This document shows, one piece after another, positions 1 to 5,717 of a stretch of DNA of 18,443 bases. The notes under the pieces were generated by a model. That model ran no database searches. It saw only the letters and a program-made list of their open reading frames with translations, and had not been told where the DNA came from. Position numbers and translations under genes: made by a program. Origin of the DNA: DASYZQ01 sp035946175 (GTDB lineage Bacteria > Patescibacteriota > Saccharimonadia > Saccharimonadales > UBA4665); the NCBI GenBank assembly GCA_035946175.1, contig DASYZQ010000011.1, positions 1 to 18,443 on the forward strand, read 5' to 3'. Numbering within the stretch: position 1 is the stretch's first letter; the number at the start of each line of letters is the position of its first letter.

Positions 1-246
1 GATCCACAGCATGAGACAGATGGATCAGAAACAGGAGGGATTGAAGCAGGAGCTACAGTTGAAGAACAAGACATATCCACAGGCCCAACAGACCCTAACC
101 CTACCCTCAGCCTGCTCCGTACCACTGCAGTGGTTGATACTTGGGGCGGAGGAATTGAACTACGGCTTCAAGCGATTCTTCGAGATTCTTTCGATGTAAC
201 TCTGCCCGATGGTCATATTCTGGTGCTACAGGGTCATAGTCGTTAA
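1..246 (+). CDS. Possible 3' end of a plus-strand gene (partial, uncertain)
   Basis: The frame starting at base 1 is open to a TAA at 244-246, giving 81 residues that run off the left edge. The first 35 or so residues are acidic and rich in Thr, Gly and Pro, like a disordered linker. The rest reads as alternating strands with the motif VVDTWGGGIELRLQ and ends LVLQGHSR. I recognise no family. It would be the only plus-strand gene pointing into the minus-strand operon, and its last 140 bases overlap the 89-residue minus-strand ORF tail to tail. Third positions are somewhat AT-rich. Either this frame or the minus-strand one may be a shadow of the other. The open length and linker-like composition are the only support. 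Confidence 0.35.
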   Translation, partial: DPQHETDGSETGGIEAGATVEEQDISTGPTDPNPTLSLLRTTAVVDTWGGGIELRLQAILRDSFDVTLPDGHILVLQGHSR

Positions 247-376
247 AATGACCAGTATCGTATAGAGTTGTTGCATCGAAAAGAAGCTTATCAGGCTCGT
301 TCTGACCATAGAAAATACGCATGCCAACGGCGTTATCGCCTTCGTGGGTAAAGGAAACGGCCGTTCGCTCTGACAT
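107..376 (-). CDS. Hypothetical protein, 89 residues
   Basis: Complete ORF from ATG (374-376) to TGA (107-109), on the same strand as and 113 bases downstream of rpsJ. The product begins MSERTAVSFTHEGDN, is acidic and aromatic-rich, has no membrane segment or signal peptide, and has a likely helix near LEESLEAVVQFLRP. I do not recognise the family. There is no clear Shine-Dalgarno sequence. An extended -10-like element (TGC then TATAGG, 382-387) lies only 5 bases before the ATG, so the transcript may be leaderless. In a canonical S10 operon rplC would sit here, so this gene marks a break in that order. It overlaps the partial plus-strand frame at the left edge, which lowers certainty. Confidence 0.5.
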   Translation of the reverse strand: MSERTAVSFTHEGDNAVGMRIFYGQNEPDKLLFDATTLYDTGHFNDYDPVAPEYDHRAELHRKNLEESLEAVVQFLRPKYQPLQWYGAG

Positions 377-381
377 AGTTG

Positions 382-410
382 CCTATAGCATACACAACAA
401 TTGCCGTTAA
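382..410 (-). promoter_or_regulatory. Candidate leaderless promoter of the 89-residue ORF
   Basis: Read on the minus strand: TTAACG (405-410), 17-base spacer, TATAGG (382-387), with a TG one base upstream of the -10 as in extended -10 promoters. The predicted start falls within about one base of the ATG at 376. Match quality is moderate (4/6 in each hexamer). The rest of the 377-489 spacer after rpsJ holds only a weak composite dyad (CTGCG/CGCAG) with no T-run. Confidence 0.3.
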
Positions 411-489
411 TTGCTCAAGTATGTCAGATTTTGCTAATTCTCTGCGCTGAGTATTCTCTTAAAGAATTCGCAGTTAGATACCGGAGGGG

Positions 490-819
490 CTACATCTTAA
501 TTTCGACATCACAACCGGCCGGCAAACTTAGATTCATAAGTGAATCGATAGTTTTGGGGGTTGGTTCCGTGACGTCAATCAGGCGTTTATGGGTGCGCAT
601 TTCAAATTGCTCGCGACCCTTTTTATAGACGTGCGGGCTTTTGATCACTGTAAAGGTGTTGCGATCAGTTGGCAAAGGGATTGGACCGGCAATGTTAGCA
701 CCAGTCCGCAGTGCCGTATCTATAATCTGCCTGGCGGCTTGGTCGATGACCTTATGGTCATAGGCCTTCAAGCGAATACGAATGCGCTGCTTGATCTCTT
801 TCTTGTCTTCGGCTACCAT
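490..819 (-). CDS. rpsJ: 30S ribosomal protein S10
   Basis: Small-subunit protein S10, a 3'-major-domain protein of the 30S head; in E. coli it also partners NusB in antitermination. The 109 residues match the family over their whole length: IRIRLKAYDHKVIDQ near residue 13, RTGANIAGPIPLPT near 38, SPHVYKKGREQFEMRTHKRL near 60 and the AGCDVEI end. The family is usually about 102 residues; the extra length is a short charged N-terminus (MVAEDKKEIKQR). AAGGAA lies 10 bases before the ATG. It follows tuf by 44 bases, the usual tuf-rpsJ adjacency, but is not followed by rplC, so it looks like the end of the operon rather than the start of an S10 cluster. Confidence 0.97.
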   Translation of the reverse strand: MVAEDKKEIKQRIRIRLKAYDHKVIDQAARQIIDTALRTGANIAGPIPLPTDRNTFTVIKSPHVYKKGREQFEMRTHKRLIDVTEPTPKTIDSLMNLSLPAGCDVEIKM

Positions 820-863
820 GTCGATCTTTTTCCTTCTTGTTAATGTGCGCTTTTTTCTATTGC

Positions 864-2048
864 CTATTTAGTAACCTTAGTGACGACACCGGCTCCGACT
901 GTTCGGCCACCTTCACGAATGGCAAAACGGAGGCCTTGATCCATGGCGATTGGCTGGAGTAGTTTCACCTTGAATGTAATAGTGTCACCCGGCATGACCA
1001 TTTCCTTGTCGGCAGGAAGCTCAACCTCACCGGTTACGTCTGTAGTACGGAAGTAAAATTGTGGCTTATAACCTTTGAAGAATGGAGTGTGTCGGCCGCC
1101 TTCCTCTTTAGTAAGGATGTATACTTCACTCTCAAATTCAGTATGAGGGGTTATTGTGCCTGGCTTGGCAAGTACCTGACCGCGCTCGATATCGTCGCGC
1201 TCTACGCCTCGTAACAGAATACCAACATTGTCTCCGGCTTGACCTTGGTCAAGACTCTTCTTGAACATCTCTACACCTGTTGCTACGGTCTTTCTCGTAG
1301 CCTTCAGGCCGACGATTTCAACTTCGTCATTTACCTTGACGATGCCCTGCTCAATGCGGCCGGTTGGTACGGTACCGCGGCCTTTGATAGAGAAGACGTC
1401 CTCAATTGACATCAAGAAAGGCTTGTCGAGATCTCGCTTCGGCTCAGGAATGTAGTCGTCCATGGCATGAACCAAGTCCATAATCTTGTCTTCATTTTCC
1501 TTGTCGCCTTCCAGAGCCTTGGTAGCAGAGCCGCGGATGATAGGTGCCTCCCGGTCGAATTCATACTTAGCGAGCAGGTCACGAATTTCCTCTTCGACCA
1601 AGTCGACGAGTTCAGGATCAGCGAGGTCCATTTTGTTCATGAACACAAGGATAGATGGTACACCGACCTGGCGGGCTAGCAGAACGTGTTCGCGAGTCTG
1701 CGGCATTGGCCCGTCAGCGGCAGATACTACCAAAATAGCGCCGTCAACCTGAGCGGCACCAGTGATCATGTTCTTGACATAGTCGGCATGGCCGGGCATA
1801 TCGATGTGAGCGTAGTGACGCTTTTCACTCTCGTACTCTTGGTGTGAAGTCGCGATAGTAATACCGCGGGCCTTTTCCTCGGGGGCATTATCGATTTGAT
1901 CGTAAGCAATCGGTTTATTGATAGGGCTTGGCAAGCGCTTTGCAAGAACAGCAGTAATTGCTGCGGTCAGAGTTGTTTTACCATGGTCAACGTGTCCCAT
2001 AGTACCAACGTTAATGTGCGGCTTGCTTCGATTAAATGTGTCTGCCAT
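864..2048 (-). CDS. tuf: Elongation factor Tu
   Basis: EF-Tu delivers aminoacyl-tRNA to the ribosomal A site as a GTP ternary complex. The 394 residues are the usual length. All G motifs are intact: P-loop GHVDHGKT (18-25), RGITI of switch I (61-65), DMPGH (83-87; Met replaces the common Cys, catalytic His87 kept), NKMD (138-141) and SATK (174-177). Domains 2 and 3 follow, with GRGTVPTGRIEQG and the conserved end GGRTVGAGVVTK. AAAGGAG stands 10 bases before the ATG. It lies 133 bases after fusA with its own strong promoter in that gap, so it can be expressed apart from the rest of the str operon. Its canonical base-recognition motifs contrast with the neighbouring EF-G. Confidence 0.98.
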   Translation of the reverse strand: MADTFNRSKPHINVGTMGHVDHGKTTLTAAITAVLAKRLPSPINKPIAYDQIDNAPEEKARGITIATSHQEYESEKRHYAHIDMPGHADYVKNMITGAAQVDGAILVVSAADGPMPQTREHVLLARQVGVPSILVFMNKMDLADPELVDLVEEEIRDLLAKYEFDREAPIIRGSATKALEGDKENEDKIMDLVHAMDDYIPEPKRDLDKPFLMSIEDVFSIKGRGTVPTGRIEQGIVKVNDEVEIVGLKATRKTVATGVEMFKKSLDQGQAGDNVGILLRGVERDDIERGQVLAKPGTITPHTEFESEVYILTKEEGGRHTPFFKGYKPQFYFRTTDVTGEVELPADKEMVMPGDTITFKVKLLQPIAMDQGLRFAIREGGRTVGAGVVTKVTK

Positions 2049-2120
2049 ATCGAGATGACTCCTTTTATGTATATAACGTTATTCACATGAACCAGCCAGG
2101 CTCACGTAGATGATGCAGTT

Positions 2121-2149
2121 ATTGTAACCGAAACTGCTACCGGTGTAAA
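2121..2149 (-). promoter_or_regulatory. Promoter of tuf
   Basis: Read on the minus strand in the 133-base fusA-tuf gap: -35 TTTACA (2144-2149), exactly 17 bases, -10 TACAAT (2121-2126), each a 5/6 match to the sigma70 consensus. The predicted start near 2114 gives a leader of about 66 bases carrying the AAAGGAG of tuf. A separate tuf promoter inside a str operon fits the need for excess EF-Tu. Confidence 0.65.
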
Positions 2150-2181
2150 GTGAAAACTAGATATGCTTTTTGGGGATCACG

Positions 2182-4269
2182 CTACTTAGCGTTTTTGGCG
2201 ATAATCGCTTGCGCTACGTTACCTGGCACATCTGCATAGTGGTCGAGTTCCATGCTCGAGCTGGCCCGGCCTTGGGTCATACTACGCAAGTTTGTGGTAT
2301 AGCCGAACATTTCCCCTAAGGGGACGAACGCTGTTATTTCCTTGATGCCCGCGCTTAAGTCTTCCATTGACTCGATGCGGCCCCGCTTGCTGTTCAGATC
2401 ACCAATGACGTCACCCATGAACTCTTCGGGGGTGACTACGACCACCTTCATAATTGGCTCCAACAGCACTGGTTGGGCCCGCTTGACACCCTCCTGAAGT
2501 GCCATTGAGCCGGCAATCTTAAATGCCAGTTCCGACGAGTCGACCTCATGGTAACTGCCGTCGTAGAGTTCCACCTTGATATCTACCACAGGGTAACCGG
2601 CAATAACACCGTTGCTCATCGCTTCTTCAATGCCAGAGCGTACGGGTGATATGTATTCACTCGGGACAACGCCACCCTTGATGGAGTTTATAAATTCGAA
2701 GCCCTTTCCGGCTTCATTCTGGCTCAAGCGCAGCCAGACATGGCCGTACTGACCGCGGCCGCCACTCTGACGGATAAACTTGCCCTCGACTTCAACGGCA
2801 TCATTTCGGATGGTTTCCCGATAGGCAACCTGGGGTTGGCCGACATTGGCTTCAACATTGAACTCACGCTTCATGCGATCAACGATGATCTCTAAGTGTA
2901 GCTCGCCCATACCGCTAATGATGGTCTGACCGGTTTCATCGTCGACACGGATGCGGAACGTCGGATCTTCTTCGGCCAGTCGTTGTAGTGCCAGGCTCAT
3001 CTTTTCTTGATCGGCTTTGGTCTTCGGCTCAATAGCGATAGAGACAGGTGGTTCGGGGAAGCTAATACTTTCCAATACGACCGGATTGTTCGGATCTGTC
3101 AGTGTATTACCGGTTGTGGTTCCCTTCAGCCCTACGATAGCGGCAATATCTCCGGCTTCAACACTAGTGACATCCTCCCGCTTGTCGGCTTGCATACGGA
3201 CAATACGCCCGACCCGTTCTTTTTCACCGGTCGAGGAGTTTAGAATATATGAACCGGCCTGTAGTTTTCCTGAGTAGACTCGGAAGTAAGCGAGCTTACC
3301 GACGAAAGGATCGGTAGCGATTTTGAAGGCAAGTGCGGCAAACGGCTCACTTTCAGATGGTTTACGTTCAACCTCATCGCCGCTTTTAGGGTGCGTGCCC
3401 CAGGTATTGCCCCGATCAACGGGAGCTGGTAGCAAATCGACAACGAGGTCGAGCAGTTTCTCGACAATCACGCCGCGCCCATCACCGCCAGTGACAACAA
3501 AAAACTTACCGCTTAGGACTGCTGAGCGAATTGCTTGTTTAATATCGGTTTCAGATAGGCCTTCCTCGCCAACTTCGAAGAACTTCTCCAGCATAGTTTC
3601 ATCTTCAGCTACAGCATTTTCAATGAGCAGACTGCGGTACTTTTTGACCTCATCCATCATATCAGCGGGGATATCTTCTTCTTTTAACTCATGGTCGGCA
3701 AATTCTTTATATGTGTAAGCCTTCATTGCGACTAGGTCTACGACGCCTCGAACTCCCTGCTCGAAACCAATCGGCAGGTGAATTGGAAAGGCGCGCTTGC
3801 TAAGCCGGTTATGAATTGAGTCAAGGGATTTATAGAAATCACCACCGGTCTGGTTGATCTTGTTGATAAAGCAGATACGTGGCACCCCGTATTTGTCGGC
3901 TTGCCGCCAGACGGTTTCACTTTGTGATTCCACGCCCATCTTACCGTCAAACACGACGACTGCGCCATCAAGGACGCGCAGTGAGCGCTCAACCTCAACA
4001 GTAAAGTCAATGTGGCCCGGGGTATCAATAATATTGATTTGTTTACCCTTCCAATAGCAGGTGACCGCAGCTGAAACAATCGTGATGCCGCGTTCACGTT
4101 CCTGGGCCATCCAGTCGGTAGTTGTTTCGCCGGCATGTACAGCACCGATTTTATGTTTCAGACCTGTACGGTACAAAATACCCTCGGTTGTGGTGGTCTT
4201 CCCGGCATCAATATGTGCAATAATGCCGATGTTCCGGATGTCTTCTATCTTGTATTTTTTATCTGCCAT
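2182..4269 (-). CDS. fusA: Elongation factor G (diverged guanine-recognition motifs)
   Basis: EF-G is the ribosomal translocase and, with RRF, splits ribosomes. Start chosen at 4269 (MADKKYK, 695 residues) because AAAGGA lies 6 bases upstream; the ATG two codons earlier directly abuts that sequence, and the longer frame to 4368 adds unrelated residues. The P-loop AHIDAGKT (18-25), RGIT (60-63) and DTPGH (82-86) are intact. Domain II, the ISGMGELHLEI segment, domain IV with its tip SYHEVDSSE, and domain V are all present, so it should be a working translocase. Odd: the G4 motif NKMDR reads NKINQ (136-140), replacing the Asp that reads guanine, and the G5 region normally GSALKNKG reads GGDGRGV (261-267). 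Both base-specifying elements are therefore changed. It lies 29 bases after the 116-residue ORF and 133 before tuf. Confidence 0.97.
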   Translation of the reverse strand: MADKKYKIEDIRNIGIIAHIDAGKTTTTEGILYRTGLKHKIGAVHAGETTTDWMAQERERGITIVSAAVTCYWKGKQINIIDTPGHIDFTVEVERSLRVLDGAVVVFDGKMGVESQSETVWRQADKYGVPRICFINKINQTGGDFYKSLDSIHNRLSKRAFPIHLPIGFEQGVRGVVDLVAMKAYTYKEFADHELKEEDIPADMMDEVKKYRSLLIENAVAEDETMLEKFFEVGEEGLSETDIKQAIRSAVLSGKFFVVTGGDGRGVIVEKLLDLVVDLLPAPVDRGNTWGTHPKSGDEVERKPSESEPFAALAFKIATDPFVGKLAYFRVYSGKLQAGSYILNSSTGEKERVGRIVRMQADKREDVTSVEAGDIAAIVGLKGTTTGNTLTDPNNPVVLESISFPEPPVSIAIEPKTKADQEKMSLALQRLAEEDPTFRIRVDDETGQTIISGMGELHLEIIVDRMKREFNVEANVGQPQVAYRETIRNDAVEVEGKFIRQSGGRGQYGHVWLRLSQNEAGKGFEFINSIKGGVVPSEYISPVRSGIEEAMSNGVIAGYPVVDIKVELYDGSYHEVDSSELAFKIAGSMALQEGVKRAQPVLLEPIMKVVVVTPEEFMGDVIGDLNSKRGRIESMEDLSAGIKEITAFVPLGEMFGYTTNLRSMTQGRASSSMELDHYADVPGNVAQAIIAKNAK

Positions 4270-4298
4270 AGCCATTCCTTTACTATATTGTGATGTAC

Positions 4299-4649
4299 CT
4301 ACGCTGCTGGGCTTGTCATCCTCAGCGCAAACTCTGCGGCAGCAATAATTGCGGAGCTGTATCTCCATGCTTGGTCCGGGGGCGGTGGGTACTCCATATC
4401 AGGATATTTTGCAGACACTTGAGATGCTGGACCACCCTCTGGGCTACTGGCACTAGCATCTACTTGAAGCCCTGAACCGTTGGTGCCACTTGCGACGACC
4501 TCCACTTTAATTCCTGATCCCCAGCGTACTACATGTACACCATCACCACGGGGTTTCCCGTCAGAATCCGGCGATACTTCCTCGCTGGTAGGCTTGAGGC
4601 TGCCGCCTCCCCATGTAAGAACAGGCCAGTTGTCTTCAGGGCTAGTCAT
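4299..4649 (-). CDS. Small unknown protein within the str operon, 116 residues
   Basis: An ORF fitted between rpsG and fusA on the same strand. Start chosen at 4649: GAGAGG, made from the last codons of rpsG, lies about 11 bases upstream, whereas the more upstream ATG at 4679 is inside rpsG without a ribosome site. Its TAG at 4299 is 29 bases before the fusA start. The product begins MTSPEDNWPVLTWGGG. It has a hydrophilic linker, a strand-like core VHVVRWGSGIKVEVV (about 39-53), a Ser/Gly/Pro-rich stretch, a PPPP turn (about 92-95) and a C-terminal Ala-rich helix (SSAIIAAAEFALRM). No signal peptide or membrane segment. I recognise no family. Its place suggests co-expression with translation genes, but no function can be assigned. 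The ribosome site, the exact fit and the codon content make it likely to be real. Confidence 0.65.
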   Translation of the reverse strand: MTSPEDNWPVLTWGGGSLKPTSEEVSPDSDGKPRGDGVHVVRWGSGIKVEVVASGTNGSGLQVDASASSPEGGPASQVSAKYPDMEYPPPPDQAWRYSSAIIAAAEFALRMTSPAA

Positions 4650-4656
4650 ACTAAGA

Positions 4657-5136
4657 CTATCCTCTCGCAAAATGAGCAAAGGCGCGGTTCGCTTCTGCCA
4701 TCTTGTGGATGTCTTCTTTCTTCTTCACTGCTGCACCTTGGTTGTTGAAGGCATCGACCAGCTCTTGTGCAACTCGATCTTCCATACTCATGCCCTTGCG
4801 GGCGCGGGCAGCGGCAACGAACCACATAGTAGTAAGATGATTTTGTCGTTGGCCTTTTACTTCAAACGGTATCTGGTAGTTTGCCCCTCCGACGCGACGT
4901 GATCTGGTTTCCATGTGCGGCTGGATGTTTCTGAAGGCTTGCTCGAACACTTCCAGCGGGTTATCGACCTTGAGTTTCTTGGCCGCCTTTTCCATACCGC
5001 CGTATACGAGCCGCTCGGCAAGCTGTTTCTTGCCATCACGCATAACCCGGTTAATGAGTCGCTGAATCTGCATGCTGTTATATAGTCGGTCAGGTGGAAT
5101 TTGACGGACCAATGATTTGGTCTTATGGCGCGGCAT
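4657..5136 (-). CDS. rpsG: 30S ribosomal protein S7
   Basis: S7 is the primary assembly protein of the 30S head and lines the E site. The 159 residues cover the family (usually about 156): MPRHKTK start, YNSMQIQRLINRVMRDGKK near 19, PLEVFEQAFRNIQP near 60, RRVGGANYQIPFEV near 80 and NNQGAAVKKKEDIHKMAEANRAFAH near the end. Its ATG is 2 bases after the rpsL stop; the ribosome site AAGGAG is formed by the final codons of rpsL, implying translational coupling. In E. coli S7 represses its operon at the S12-S7 junction, but this junction is too short to hold a similar structure. Its own last codons supply the ribosome site of the next small ORF. Confidence 0.97.
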   Translation of the reverse strand: MPRHKTKSLVRQIPPDRLYNSMQIQRLINRVMRDGKKQLAERLVYGGMEKAAKKLKVDNPLEVFEQAFRNIQPHMETRSRRVGGANYQIPFEVKGQRQNHLTTMWFVAAARARKGMSMEDRVAQELVDAFNNQGAAVKKKEDIHKMAEANRAFAHFARG

Positions 5137-5138
5137 GA

Positions 5139-5552
5139 TTACTTAGTCTCCTTCTTAGTACCGTACTTGGATCGACCCCGTTTGCGCTTGGCAACACCCT
5201 GTAAGTCCAATGCGCCACGCACAATGTGGTAGCGTACACCTGGCAAATCAGGTACTCGGCCGCCGCGCACCAAAACCACAGCATGCTCCTGCAAGTTATG
5301 GCCTTCTCCGCCGATGTAGGCCCAGACTTCGTGACCATTCGTCAGGCGGACTCGGGCTACTTTTCGGAGCGCTGAGTTCGGCTTTTTCGGAGTTTTGGTG
5401 GTGACTTTGACACAGACCCCACGTTTGAACGGAGCCGGCTTTTCGTAGTTTTCTGTTTTTAGGCTGTTGGTCACCCGCAGCAGAGCTGGAGACTTAGACT
5501 TCTTCAGATCCTGCGAGCGTGATTTACGAACTAGTTGACTTATTGTTGGCAT
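5139..5552 (-). CDS. rpsL: 30S ribosomal protein S12 (Lys88 position is Pro)
   Basis: S12 sits at the decoding centre and sets translational accuracy; it is the classic streptomycin-resistance target. At 137 residues it is the longer form with an insertion near residues 24-40, as in Gram-positive bacteria. Conserved blocks: MPTISQLVRK, TPKKPNSALRKVARVRL (54-70, keeping the lysine equivalent to E. coli Lys43 at 56), GEGHNLQEH (83-90) and PGVRYHIVRGALD (104-116). Odd: the near-invariant GGRVKDLPG reads GGRVPDLPG, so Pro101 replaces the lysine equivalent to E. coli Lys88; the following Asp (Asp102, the methylthiolated position in E. coli) is kept. AAAGGAA lies 4-5 bases before the ATG. It is first in the str operon, 151 bases after rpoC, with a candidate promoter. 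Confidence 0.97.
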   Translation of the reverse strand: MPTISQLVRKSRSQDLKKSKSPALLRVTNSLKTENYEKPAPFKRGVCVKVTTKTPKKPNSALRKVARVRLTNGHEVWAYIGGEGHNLQEHAVVLVRGGRVPDLPGVRYHIVRGALDLQGVAKRKRGRSKYGTKKETK

Positions 5553-5644
5553 AAAATTCCTTTGACTTTCTGCAATCTACTGCCATCAAACCGCGAAATG
5601 TCCCTTGCCGGATATGCCATTTCCTCTAAGAAACAATGCGTTTT

Positions 5645-5669
5645 TTTGTTGAGCTCGGATTGCAACAAA
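5645..5669 (-). other. Inverted repeat in the rpsL leader
   Basis: Arms TTTGTTG (5645-5651) and CAACAAA (5663-5669) around an 11-base loop, within the 151-base rpoC-rpsL spacer and downstream of the candidate promoter. On the transcribed strand it is followed by A residues, not U, so it is not an intrinsic terminator. It could be a leader structure, but the AT-rich stem is weak. Confidence 0.25.
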
Positions 5670-5688
5670 TATAACAAAACTCCCTGTA

Positions 5689-5717
5689 ACTATACCAGAT
5701 TGACTAGCTTTCCGCAA
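5689..5717 (-). promoter_or_regulatory. Candidate promoter of the str operon (rpsL)
   Basis: Read on the minus strand: TTGCGG (5712-5717, inside the last codons of rpoC), 17 bases, TATAGT (5689-5694), with TG one base before the -10 (extended -10). The -10 matches 5/6, the -35 only about 3/6. It would give a leader of about 130 bases before rpsL and let the ribosomal genes be made independently of rpoBC. Confidence 0.4.

Noticed and set aside
2179..2196. Stem ACGCT/AGCGT with a T-run on the plus strand at the end of fusA, like an intrinsic terminator
   Set aside because: It faces the plus strand where no gene is read, the stem is only 5 bp, and its bases are the final fusA codons and stop.
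3480..3520. Compensating frameshifts as the cause of the odd EF-G G5 segment
   Set aside because: The other frames here do not restore GSALKNKG, and flanking residues align normally on both sides with a one-residue gap.
4270..4368. N-terminal extension of EF-G to 4368
   Set aside because: It overlaps the end of the 116-residue ORF, does not resemble EF-G, and AAAGGA sits correctly for the start at 4269.
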